DNA of 64,000 nt from Undaria pinnatifida. Lineage: Eukaryota > Sar > Phaeophyceae > Laminariales > Alariaceae. The notes under the pieces are model-generated. The model ran no database searches, was not told the DNA's origin, and saw nothing but the letters and a program-made list of their open reading frames with translations. Both the position numbers and the translations under genes were made by a program. The stretch lies in NCBI GenBank assembly GCA_012845835.1, contig JABAKD010000009.1, positions 19,549,318-19,613,317 on the forward strand. The letters run 5' to 3'. Below are positions 44,178-55,649 of this stretch, one piece after another (the first letter of the stretch is position 1; each line of letters begins with the position of its first letter).

Positions 44178-47100
44178 TCAAACGGCACCGTGGGCCATCA
44201 TAGCCCTTCCAACCCTCAGGAAACCCGCGATAGTGCATCCCCTCTCTAGGTCGCCCTGCATATTGAACTCCCTCGCCACCGATGCGGAGACTTCGTAAAC
44301 TTCATCCATCTGCATAGAAGGCCGCACAGTCGTGGATGGGGAGGAAGGGCCATTATTAATAGCTGTCTGTTTTGGTATGGTGTCTGCGTTCTGCTACATT
44401 GAGCCATTTAGAACTGCAACATCGTTTTGGGGGACAAACTACTTGGAAATAGAGTAGATTCGTTTCTAGTAGCAAAAGGAGTCAATAGCCCATTTAGGAC
44501 TGCGACAATACCCCACACACTCTCTGCCACCATCCAAGCACTCAACAAGACACCATCCAAGGGTCCAACAACACGATGCATTCCTTCAACAACGCCATCA
44601 AAATGAACAACACAAGTGCAAGCGGTCAACGACACCACCCAAATATCAACCAACACGACGACCACAACATCCCACGGGAGAAACACGACAGCCAATGCCC
44701 CCCCCATAACCTTTTCTAGGCACTAACCCACAGTCTCAAGAATCTTTATTAACACGTGTACTCCCACCGTACTATTAGTCCTATTAGTCCTATTATTAAT
44801 AGTCCCATTAGTAAGTAGCATGCGGAAAAAAGCCAACGCTCCCCCCATCACCTTCTTTTCCAGGCGTTCATCCATAGTCTCTCCAGGCCTAAGAGGGTTC
44901 CGGTTGATCTCTCGACCGCCCCCAAGCGCTGCCCCGATCATAGTCCCGCGGTAAGGGACGTGGAAGACGCCCTTCTTCTTAAGAACCTGACAAGACACGA
45001 GGCAAAAAATAACAACAAACAACGCCAAACGTTTAGGCAAGTCGGGTTTGCCGGAAAGGGGCGAGGGAGGGAGGGAGGGAGGGAGAGAGAGAGGGAGAGA
45101 GAGAGGGAGAGAGAGAGAGATGGGGGCAGGGGCGAGGGAGGGAGGGATCGTTACGCCACCGGAGCAACAACGCACACATCAACAAAAACTCCATCACCCG
45201 GCCAAACGAAGACCAGGACAGGGCCTGCCCTGCCTTGCATCCCCCCTCCTGAGAGACAAGAAAACCAAAGACAAAAACACACCAAAACACGTACTGGCAG
45301 ACATCCTCGCCCCCTGCCAGAACTACACAAATAACGCGGTAAGCGAAATAAAACGGCAAGCGCGCGCGCCCACACACCCGCCTCCTCCCCCTCCCACACA
45401 CTAGGCCTGAACCTAACGTAATTAATGAATTGCTTCGGCATACACGAAGGATCACACTACAGCAGCACGTTTGCATATTTGTAGTACAGCAGTGGTCCTT
45501 CTATAATGCCGGTATGTACTATTAATATAGGGAAATGCCGGCCCTATAGCGGTAACCGCACACTGCCATTACAGCTTTTTCCTATACTTGCCAAGCAAAT
45601 TCACAGGCACTATAGCGGGCAACCGGCATCACCCAACCGGCTTCATAAAGGGATCACTACTGTATAATGTTGTAGGCATGTATCATACCTCGGAGGCAGC
45701 GGACGAGACCGGGCGGTAGCCGCCGTCTACGACCGTCTTGCAGCCGCTGTTGGCGATCACGGCCGCACTCTCCGCCGAAAGCTCATTGGGCTTCGAGCAA
45801 AGGAACACCACGTCGCAGGGGGCCTCGAAGATGGACGGCGGTTCATTGTACTTTGCCGTAGGGGAGGCCACGATGTATCTGGCACGATCAAACATTAAGG
45901 AGGAGACCGAGAGAAGAATGAGAAGGACACGGCAGGTTAGGACCGGGCAGGGCAGGACAGGGCAAGAAACAGGACAGCACAGGCAGGACAAGAGAGGATA
46001 GGACAGGACAGGACAGGACAGGACAGGACAGGACAGGACAGGACAGGACAGGACAGGACAGGACAGGACAGGACAGGACAGGACAGGACAGGACAGGACA
46101 GGACAGGATAGGACGTGGCAGGGCTGAACAAGACAGGACACAAAGCACAACAGGGTAGGGCAGGGAAGGACAGGACACGAAACAGGACGGGATAGGACAG
46201 GACAGGACAAATACCGGACAATAGGGAGCACCGCAAGACTCGCCTTCCAACCCTGGCGCCCCTCTCCTGCTTAATCTTCAACACTTGCTGGAATTTCTGG
46301 TCGTCGAAGCCCTGCGCGCCGGAAACGAGAGAGTACAAGCACCCGCGAGTCAGTGTGACTCAAAAGGGGCAAGGGCCAAGGGCTGCTTGAACAAGGGGGA
46401 AGGCACATTTTCTACAGGAAGGTACATACGATATCTCGCGGCGTTGGCAGTGACCGCTTTTCGCCCCGGCGTGTAGCCACAGCGCCCCCCCTTGTGTGGT
46501 CTCTCGTATTCTCCATTTGTGCAATTGGTCGTGGGTGACACGGCGGCACCAAAGACAATTTCTTCGATTTCGCGTTGGGTGCGATTCCACTCCACATACG
46601 CGAGGACATGGGGGTGTGTGTGCCCATTTCATGCATAGCCGTAGTCTTAAAGACCATCGTGGTACTATTAGTAGCTATTAGACCATCGCATCCCTACAAT
46701 GTCCGGATTAAGCACTTCGGGTTTTCACCTCCACCAGGCAGACATCGCGTGCACCAAGCGCGAAACGCAGTGAGGTGTTCGGCGAGTCGCATGAAGGGCG
46801 AGCTTCATCCGAAAAAGAACCACTCCGCAGCTTGTGCGTAATTTCTCGCATACGAATGACAGCTTCGAATACGTTTACTTGTGTTCTGGTGTGACATCTT
46901 CCAGAGACAGCAATGGGGACACTATGCAACTGCCTCGTGGGTGCCTTACCATATGCACACTACGTGAAATCATCCCCCTTGTGCGGAGTCAACGTCTCCA
47001 CTCCACACAATATGATATAACTCGACCACAATCTCAGTAACAGCTACAACATAAAAACGAGAAAAAAAAGACGGTGCTCTAATGGTTTAGCTCACGTAGT

Positions 47101-50100
47101 AAGATACGTATTTTACAGCGTCGCTGCCAACCGACGCCAACGCAAAAAGGGGGAGAGGGGGGGCTGATAGGCCGTGTTGGTATTCTTTCAGTGGAAACCT
47201 AACACGGGTGGGAAGGGCGAAAAAGGTATAGCGGCGATACGACTACACTGCTAATGCTTGCTAATGATCACACCACACATTGAAATGTTAATACCATCGT
47301 CATCGGCAACAGGAAGGCCATCCACCGAACAACACCACCGACAGCGACAGCACGCGACAAGCAACAAGCGCCAAACAGCAGAGCCTAGACTATGGTTACC
47401 ACCAACGGGAGCGCTAGCGATGAACGAAAACGAGCATCGAGGTCTACATCAACCGCCACCACGAGCGACAAGTAAAACATTGGCACACACACAAGCAGAC
47501 CACAAAACACACGGACACGTGCACGCACCGACGCAAACATGTACACATGACACGCACCTCTGGCTCGAAGATGTGTCCGCTGCTGTCGCTGAAGGTCACC
47601 GGGATAGCTCCCAGCTCGAGAAGCTTCTCCGCCGCGTACAAGGCCACCTGCACACGCAGGCAAGAGCACGCAGAGCAGAGCAAAATAGCCGCCAGTGTCA
47701 GGAACACGTTCCCAGGCGGACACGCGACACAGCATCCGCAAGGATAAAACTAACGGTACATCTACGACCGCTCTCACGGCACGGCCACAACATAATGAGG
47801 ATGCCTTGTATGCAACGTCGCCACTCAAACCAAGCACCCACAACCACGTCAACGCGCACACAACCATCGCAGATCCGACCGAAAATGTTTTGACGATACC
47901 CGCCCATCTACCCAACCACCCATCCACCCCACCCACCCACTCACCTACCCGCCCACCCCTCCCCCCCTCCACCTACCCCCACGTACCTCCCCACCCCGAA
48001 CCTACCAACCCGCCCCACCCTTCCAACCTTACTCCCCGCCCACAACACCCCCACCATCCACCCGTCTCCACTTGAAGTTGAGTTATACCTTGCCGCTCCC
48101 GGTGACAACGCAGCGCTTCCCCATGAGGGATTCGCCCCTGCCGCGCATGGCCTTTTCCGCGAAGTACACCACCCCGTAGCCGGCGCACTCTGGGTGAGGC
48201 ACAGCACCACCCCAGAGCAGACCTCCTCCGATGGGAGATGCGTCCAGGCTCATGCGCTTGTACTACATATATGCCAAGCGCGCGCAGGCGGGGAGGGGCG
48301 GGGATAGGCAATGGGCAACAACGAAATATAAATCTTCGTCATTGTCGAATTGGGGGTGGGCGGGGAGAGCGGGGCGGGTGTTTACGGACGGCAAAACTAG
48401 CTGTAATGAAGTATATATATATACTAGCCACCTGAACACAAATCGACAATAATTCATTGAAAAATTGTTATTAGTTACTACGAGTACTTCGTAGTTACTA
48501 GTACTATTGTCAGTTAACCCACAGCCTTACAACACGAGGTTTAATCAAGAGGCTATTGAAGTACGTAAGTGTATTCGATTCGATAGCCCCTCGGAACAGA
48601 CCAGTGTTACCGCTCTTACCTCCACGCCGCTCTTATCTCAGATTAGGTAGATTGGGTATGTTATAGGCTGTATTGTGGGTGTCACAAGGCGTGGCAAAAA
48701 GCCGATTTGACTGCCCGTCTTCTCTTAAGCTGGACGCTCTTAAACCGGGTAAACCACTGTCTCCGTTCTCCTGCACTCTTTGGCCTCTTCCGAGAAACCC
48801 CTACCGACGGTCGTTAACAGAAACCGCCCGCGAAACAAAAAAAAAAACACTTTGACGTCGAGGCTCATGGTCCTGTATTGTGGCCACCTTGGAGCACAGG
48901 AGCAGTGGCCAGTTTGCTGCTATCGTGGCGTGTTATGGTATGTTACGTTATGATATGGGGTAGCACTTTTCGGCGAAAGTTTTTGGTGACCAACGGGGCC
49001 TCCTTGACCGAAAATGGCATTCTTGTTTCGCGACAAAAAAATAAAAAAATGTATAGCTACAGTACGCCATGAGCACGTTGATCGGGTTGCACTTTAATTT
49101 TGATCAAAATCAGGCCCTAGTAAAACGGTAGAGACCTCCTTCAAGTCAGGAGCCCCCGTCAATAAAACGGTGCGCCTTTGTGATGCGTAGTACGCGTCTA
49201 AAAGTGGCTAATGATCGTGTATCATACGGGATTTAGCATCGCACCCGACCATGAGCACCGCTTCTTCGGTCAAAATCCTTGCTTATCGCGAAAAAGCGAC
49301 CATTTTTTTCCTTACGGCCGGAAATATTGAAACTCCCTGTACAACCACAAATCGCATTTTCAAGGAGAAAAAACAATTTGGAACAAGAGATTGGACAATA
49401 TTTGCAGTAGGAAAATAGGCAACCCCTTACCACTGCACCCTCGTTTTCGGCGAAAAATGACGCGGGCAAAGAAAAAGGTAGCACTTTTCGGCTGAAACGC
49501 TTTCATTATGATGGGGGGCCTTAACGCAGAATCGTCGGCACTTGCGTTATCAGTTTATTTTTTGCAGCATTTTTCGTTGTATACCTAGCCCATGGAATTG
49601 CTCTTCGCGCAGCTCTTTTATTTTACATTTTTTCCCGAAACCAGTTCATTATGGGCGAGGTATACAGTTCCTCACGTGATCACCCTCACAAAAATGACTT
49701 GGATTTAGTGTGGATTTTTTCGTTCCAGTGCTATTAATACGATACTGTACGAAGCATGTAGGTTAAGCGCGGACCCCGTCGGTACCCCGTCGGTACCCCG
49801 TCGGTATACCTGTCCGTAAAGGTATCCAATCTCGGGTCCTCCGACGCAGGATCCCATCGACGGGAAGTCGATCTCGGTGCCAATGTGCTTGGTCATCGCA
49901 GACATGAACGCCTGGCAAAATCTGCGAGGAAATGAGCCGGGAAGGAAATAGAAGTAAAGGGCTGGCTCAAAAATCCAACCAAGCACATGTATGTCTTCAC
50001 ATTGTAACCGGTATTTCTCTCCCGATAGCTCGAGCTGCGTCGTGTTGTCGATGCCGTATTCGCTGACAACTTTCGCCGATTTTCCGCCCCAAAGACCGAC

Positions 50101-51072
50101 AGGGGCTAAGTTATGGCTAGGGCGGGTTCACCGCCCCATACTCCTCCGGTGCCTCGGTTGGCAGAAACGGAACAGCAACGACTATACCCTCTCGTCTATA
50201 CGTCGACGCGATAACCAAGACAGACTTCGAGAGCATTGAACATTGAAGCGACGGTGCGGAGATGGAGGATACTGTTCGGGGGATTCGCGGCACGTACATA
50301 TGGTGGAGGATAATCTACCGCGGAGGGTGATGTTTGGGGAGAGTGACGTTTAGGGAGCTGGTTGCGGGTAAGGGCTACTCTGGGTCTGGGGGGCAAGAGA
50401 AGGGAAGGATGGTGCGCCTTGAGGACGATATCGCGGAATTGGGGATGGAGTTTGAAGGGTGGCGAAAGTCTGCACAGAAGGTCGGCAGATAGTTTCGACG
50501 GGTCGAGGAGGGGGGAGAGGTATTACTGCGGAAAAGACGTGGCGCGGAGAGCTGTACAACGGCAGAGCGACACGAGAAGGCCGCCGCCGCGCCACCCACC
50601 GTGGACACCAATACGCGGCGGCGAGTGGGGGGGGGGGGGGGGGGGGCGTACTCATCTGTTCCTTGCCTTAGTCATTTAACCATTGATCACGCGTCCCTTT
50701 CAAGACGGAGCACGGTTTTTACTTCAAATAGAGACACCTGCAGCGTTTGGGCGCTCAGCACGTTTTTTCCATATGTTACATAACGCATTTTGCTTATCTC
50801 ATCTCCTTCTTGAGCCGTTTGTGGCCACAATCTACCTCTTGGGATAGTGATAGTATTCGCGCTACTATATAATGTCTGAAACTTCTCTATGTCATGGGAG
50901 GGCGGGGAGAGGCGCGTCCTGCCCAAGAGACTGGATCTGGGTCTGACCATTATCCTGGTTTATGTGTGCCTTGCCATGGCCGTAAATAGCAAGCGTTAGG
51001 CCGCCTGGACTTCTTCGCCTTGCTGTGTTATCTCCTCAGTGCCCTTTACGCTACAACAACAACAACAGCAAA

Positions 51073-51158
<86 letters not shown>

Positions 51159-54100
51159 CGTTAATAGTAGCACAGCTCACCGCTGAATTTCAGCCTCGCT
51201 CTTGTCGTGCACATTGAAGTCTGCCCCTCCTACGCTAGCGCCGACCTTGAGGCCGGACAAAGAGTTACTCAGCACGAGGTCGAAGGCGTGAGCCTTAACG
51301 TCCGCTGCCGTGAGGTCTTTAGAGAAGTGCAGAGGTCCCTGCACACCAATCACAAGGTGAAGGAGTTCACACGTGCCCGCATGGGAGAAAGGGGGGGGTA
51401 GGATGTATGATTAGTTGCTGGTCACCACGTCGAAGGCGTGAGCGTTAACGCCTTTTGCCGTCAGGTCTTTAGACAAGTGTAGAGGTCCCTGCACAGATGT
51501 AACTAAAGTAAGGCGTTCGAGGGTGCCCGAGGGGGGATTGGGGAGGTGGAGGAAGGGGGTTGGTTTAAGGCTGACAAAAGGTAACTGAACACCAAGTCGA
51601 AAGCGTGAGCCTTAACGTCTGCCGCAGCTTGGTCTTTAAAGAAGTGCAAAGGTCCCGACACATATATCATAATGAATAAGAATGAGGAGAACTTCAAGGG
51701 CACCCGCGGGGGGGTAACGGGGTTGGGGGGGAGGGGGGTGGAACGACTTGCAGGGAAGGTGGCGAGGGTTGATCAAACGACTGTCAGGGCGGAGGGAGGG
51801 GGGGGGGGGGGGCGTACTCATTTGTTGCTTGCTTTAGTCATTTCACCATTGACCACGCATCCCTTTCGAGACGGAGCACCGTTCCTACTCCTAATAGAGA
51901 CACCTCCAACGTTTGGGCGCTCATTGCGCTTCTTTCATGTATTACATAGAAACTGTTTGCTTGCCTTATCCCCGTCCTGTTTCGCCGTCTGCGGCCATCA
52001 TCTATCTCCTAGGATAGATATCGTTTTTTCGCTACTCTCTAGTCTACCAAACTCTTCCATGTCACATACGTCAAATTTCCTCATCTCTCCTAACGCATCT
52101 CGTTGCTCCTTGCATGTTTCACATGCTCCTACTATGTGAGTCCTACTCTCTATTGCTGTGCCACACGGGCACACATGTGCATCCACGTCCTCCTCCCGAC
52201 TACTGGTGTATCTCTTTCTGGTAGGTCCAGGTCCCCTACACGAAATAGCAGTTTCAGCTTTCTCGCGTAGTCCATTGGGCCGTGCAGCTACGTTTTCATT
52301 CCAATATCTTCGCTCAACTCCCGGTATGTCTCTCAAGTGCTTCTCCTCTTTCACCTTATTTCTTAGCGCTAGCCTTTCCCTTTCTTCTATTGTTTCTTTT
52401 ACTTCTGTCTTGTACCCGCCAAACTTCTTTATAGACAGTACCTCTTCTTGCCCCCCCACTAAATCCTTCCATATTTTCTCGACTACATTATCCCATCTTA
52501 TTCCAGCTCGCCTTTTAGTTATCTTCTCACATACAGCTCTATCAACTATGGCTGGCAACCTTTTTTCTGGCATATAATTTACTTTATATTGCCATTTCAA
52601 CTTCCTCACGGTTTTTTTGTTTCACGTGGGTAAATTCCTAGTTCTGCTCTTAATACTGCTGTTTTACTCGTCGTACTTGAGCATCCTAGTATATTTTTAG
52701 CTGCTGTCATCTTTAGCTCCTGTCGTTTGTACTTTTTCCAGTTGTTTCACGAACTTCGCGTTCCTTTCCCATACTCCTCCTGCATACTCAAACTTTGTTA
52801 CAATCACATTAATCACAATGCATATTTTAATCCTGGTGTCGAAGTGCGGGTCTGTTAGTATCGCATCCATCTTGCCTACTAGTGATTTACTCTTTCCTAT
52901 TACTTTCGCTATGTGTGCATCCCAAGAGCAGTCCTTCGAGATCTCTACGCCAAGGTACGTATACTGGTCTATGATCGTTTTTTTATCTTCTCCCCACTTC
53001 CATTTGAAATTTACCGGATTCACCTTATCTTCGTTACAAAAAACTACTGCGCACTTCTTCACTTTCGCTGTCACTCTCCATTCTCTCTAGTGCTTTCTGT
53101 ATCTGTTGATGCAATCCTTCGGGTGTTTCTGATATCCCCACGATATCATCCGCAAATCATCAACCTCCACACCATATCTTCCCCCATCGTGACTCCTTGC
53201 TTTGCTGCTTCGACTGCTACTATCATGTCACTAGTATATACCTTGAATGTATTGGGTGATAGTGTACATCCCTGTGCAACTCCTTGTAAAGTATCAACAT
53301 ATTTGGATAATAGCCCGTCCAGCATCACAGCACTTCTGGCACATTCCGTCATATTTTTCATCATTTCTCCACACCTTTTCTCTGATCCCAATTTCCAACG
53401 TCTTTTCCCACAACCCTTTCCTCCATACTGTATCATAGGCCTTCTGTACATCTAGGAAGAAACAGTACGTCGTTAGCCCGGCGTCTTTCCTACCTTGAAG
53501 TATCTTACCTAATGTGTACACATGGTTTACGCCACTACGGTTTGGCCAGAAACCTGCTTGCCCTTCGCTTATTTTTTTTGTCCTTCTCCAACCTTGTTCC
53601 TATTCTATCGTTCAAAATCTTACATAATGTTTTGCCTACGGTGCTTACTAGCGTTATCCGTCGGCAGTCCCTTGGGTCAGCCTTATCTCATTTCTTGAAT
53701 AAGTTTACTACTACTCCTTCGCTGCACCTCTTAAGCGCGTACTCGGCAGGGCGGAGGGTTGGGGAGTGAATGGAATTCTGAAGCGAGGGAGAGGGGGGGG
53801 GTGAACTTTCTGGAGGGGGAACCGGGCGTTGTTCCAATAACTTGGAATCGAAGAACGCCTTCCAGGCCAGCGTCAGTTACATAGCATGAAACCGCTAGAC
53901 AGTTGAGGTTTGCACTGTGACACCGTAAACGAGGGTTTCGGAAGTGTACAATTTGACATTTTTTTACCGCAAAACGGAGAAACGGCTCGCATCCAGCCTT
54001 CCCAAAAAGCGACGTGCATGATGCATCATCACTCACCACGAAGGGTCCGAGCGCGCTGGAGTACTGGTAGCGGTAGCCACGGTTGACGCGGGAGATCCCC

Positions 54101-55495
54101 TTGTCATCCAGCCAGGCTACGCGGAAAGATAAAGCCTGTTAATGGCGTGAAATGGCCGCACAATTTGAGGACACTTGTAGAGGATGGGACGAAGTGCCAA
54201 CACGAGGATGGGATGGAGAATGTCATGGCTACTGAAAAAGGCGGCAACACGTAAGTAAACGACGTTATTACTAAGGCTGTTTTTGTTCGCGTCAAGCAAC
54301 AGGCAGCAGGCATGCTCACTCGTTCAGCCTCGAGGAGCTGCTTGGCAACCCAGGCGTACTTGGGCCAGCGGTCGATGACGGGGGCGAGTGCGTCGAGCAC
54401 ATCCTTCGCGGTCTCCAAAAAGACCGTGTCGTGCGGGTCGTGTCGCTTGGCCTCCGCGTACCTAAACAACAAAGCCAAACAACAAACAGCACGAAAAGGA
54501 AGTGACTTCAAAATCCCACATTTATGCTTTCCAGCTCAACTCGTGGGAGTTTTACACTCAATGAGATAAACACCAACTGATGCGAAGTACACTGGTAACA
54601 TTTTTTTTGTTTCCCATGACTACTGTTGCGTGCCAGCTGACGTCGTGGGAGGTTTTACCCTCAAGACGAAATACGATTAATGTGGCGACATGGCAACATG
54701 GACCTATGACAGTATGACACGAGGTCGGGACCAACGTGGGGCAAGAAGATGATATACAACTTTCACCTCTAGGTATAATACACACATGCGACATGGCAGC
54801 ATGGAGCTATTGGTATGGACCGATGTCGGCGAGAAGATACACACACCAAAGGCCTTATTCCTGAGGCACAAATATCCGAAGAATGCCTCCACATGTATAC
54901 ACAAGTGGACACCAGAACATAATTGAGCACACTGAGCGAATTGACTGACTTTGAGTGGTTTAAGTGAACGGGCGTTCATCGTCGCAGGCGTTTTTCGTCA
55001 GAGTACAAAAGCTCCGCGCTCATACCGGGCAACGCGTAGCACGGAAAGCAAGCCAAAGAGTACTATTAGTGATATCCGTACTGTTCGTACTGGGGTGCAT
55101 CTCGACGCAGACAGACACTGTTGTCGGAGACCCTTTCCACCTTGCCATCGCGAGCCGTGTTCGAGGCGTCTAGACGGCTACGCCGCTTCATGATACCGCC
55201 CGACAGATTGTGACACCCCCCATCCGCCGCGCTCAACCATCCTACAGGCTATGAGCCGCCCATCTCCCCTCCCCATTAGCTCTATTATGACAGCATGACT
55301 CTACTATCACCGCTCGACTCGATTATCACGGCATGAGTCTAGCCCGTTCTTACAGCATGACAGCATGCTGCATGGACGTATTATCTATTCTCACAGCATG
55401 TCCGCGGCTTCAGCTCCGGTGCGGAAGTATCCGTCGTGGCCGCCCTTTGCCAGGTCCTCCTTCCGCCGGAACAAAGGCCGTTTGTTCCACGAAGT
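44178..55495 (-). CDS. Glutamate dehydrogenase-like protein lacking catalytic residues, 5' end incomplete
   Basis: The family reversibly converts glutamate to 2-oxoglutarate and ammonia with NAD(P). Eleven minus-strand exons join in phase: 55,395-55,495; 54,320-54,461; 54,037-54,135; 51,181-51,338; 49,810-49,921; 48,089-48,262; 47,558-47,647; 46,244-46,311; 45,689-45,878; 44,852-44,986; 44,178-44,309 (stop TGA). They give 466 codons, the family's usual length. Landmarks in order: [86 protein letters not shown] with FSDSSG (Rossmann fold); [34 protein letters not shown] at the end. The active site is changed: the GG(G/A)KGG motif reads GASVGG (Lys to Val), the PAGD motif reads PSMG, and the NAGGV-serine segment reads MIGAALGG. 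One substrate-side lysine (ADVKAHAF) remains. Intron 8 is GC-AG. The N-terminal exon was not found. It is probably a conserved pseudoenzyme; a divergent active enzyme is less likely. Confidence 0.85.
44405..44465 (-). repeat. Intronic repeat family R3
   Basis: In reverse: CTCTATTTCCAAGTAGTTTG, CCCCCAAAACGATG and GCAGTTCTAAATGG. It lies in the last GDH-like intron, in the gene's direction. Confidence 0.6.
44690..44760 (-). repeat. Copy of the GDH-like exon 10 end and donor
   Basis: In reverse it reads GAGACTGTGGGTTAGTGCCT then AGAAAAGGTTATGGGGGG. The true junction (44,845-44,885) reads GAGACTATGGATGAACGCCT then GGAAAAGAAG/GTGATGGGGG. This is a diverged duplicate about 150 bp downstream in the gene's direction. 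Confidence 0.65.
45060..45127. repeat. (GA)n / (GGGA)n simple repeat
   Basis: GAGGGAGG units pass into GAGAGAGA. It lies in the GDH-like intron 9 and makes the Arg/Glu-rich plus frames. Confidence 0.95.
45487..45662. mobile_element. Tc1/mariner-like MITE
   Basis: 176 bp with inverted ends CAGCAGTGGTCCTTCTATAA and, from the other side, CAGTAGTGATCCCTTTATGA, flanked by TA on both sides. The interior has inverted CCGG-containing pieces and no ORF. It sits in GDH-like intron 9, only 26 bp from exon 9. Related fragments are at 31,690-31,755 and 34,098-34,150. Confidence 0.7.
45935..46215. repeat. (AGGAC)n pentanucleotide repeat
   Basis: About 25 near-perfect units at 45,990-46,116, with degenerate units on both sides. 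It lies in GDH-like intron 8, just after the GC donor at 46,242-46,243. It creates long Cys/Pro/Val-rich minus-strand frames that are artefacts. Confidence 0.95.
47880..48070. repeat. C-rich low-complexity intron segment
   Basis: CCCACC- and CACCCC-rich stretch in GDH-like intron 6. Composition only; no unit is regular enough to name. Confidence 0.7.
48460..49770. other. GDH-like intron 5 interior
   Basis: No exon or transposon ends are recognised. 'CCCACAGCCTTAC' at 48,516 resembles the CCAACTCACAGCC motif but is antisense to the gene. Confidence 0.4.
49770..49809 (-). repeat. 12-bp tandem repeat at a splice donor
   Basis: The donor of GDH-like exon 5 reads GTATACCGACGGG, and GTACCGACGGG then follows twice more, so donor-like GTACC sequence is repeated directly into the intron. 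Confidence 0.8.
50647..50902 (-). mobile_element. 5'-truncated LINE fragment (copy 2)
   Basis: Matches the 3' 250 bp of the LINE at 51,813-53,745. It has the same stop-and-tail structure: TGAGTACGC followed, on the minus strand, by about 18 C. It inserted in GDH-like intron 4. It diverges from copy 1 at several positions. Confidence 0.8.
51056..51161. repeat. (CAA)n microsatellite
   Basis: CAACAG units pass into more than 20 CAA triplets, just downstream of GDH-like exon 4 in the gene's direction. Confidence 0.95.
51410..51675 (-). pseudogene. Two decayed tandem copies of GDH-like exon 4
   Basis: On the minus strand, CTGTGCAG/GGACCTCTACACTTGTCT (about 51,495) and, with the acceptor lost, TCG/GGACCTTTGCACTTCTTT (about 51,657) both copy the start of the true exon 4 at 51,338. 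Copy 1 reads [20 protein letters not shown] and ends in a stop within 26 codons. Copy 2 reads [20 protein letters not shown] and runs on into unrelated sequence. The surrounding intron ends are copied too, with a period near 160 bp. Confidence 0.85.
51813..53745 (-). mobile_element. 5'-truncated non-LTR retrotransposon (LINE) with broken reverse transcriptase
   Basis: A reverse transcriptase on the minus strand, in pieces. The finger region reads [16 protein letters not shown] (about 53,640). Motif A is [16 protein letters not shown] (53,425-53,480), motif [15 protein letters not shown] (about 53,265), and the catalytic box [14 protein letters not shown] (about 53,115-53,157). The thumb and connection contain [16 protein letters not shown] (about 52,930). 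The C-terminal tail at 51,998-52,609 has a [17 protein letters not shown] zinc-knuckle-like motif. At least three frameshifts and a stop separate these, so it is inactive. It ends TGAGTACGC then poly-C. No endonuclease domain remains. It lies in GDH-like intron 3 in the gene's direction. Confidence 0.9.
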
Positions 55496-55649
55496 CTGTT
55501 GAACCGCGGGTAAGGATAACTGGACAGGTTAGCTATTGTAAAAAACGGCCAGGATTCGCGCGCATGGGTGATGAAGGACTATGTGCCTACCCTTGTAAAT
55601 GAAGTGCTTGTCTCTTGATATTCACCAAAAACACCAAAAAGGTCAGGGC

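Noticed and set aside
45033-45476. Minus-strand ORF as the GDH-like C-terminus
   Set aside because: Its end looked possible, but the real exon 10 (44,852-44,986) and exon 11 (44,178-44,309) match the family and join in phase.
45683-46338. Long Cys/Pro-rich minus-strand ORFs of 120-182 codons
   Set aside because: They are the pentanucleotide repeat translated in several frames; only 45,689-45,878 and 46,244-46,311 are true exons.
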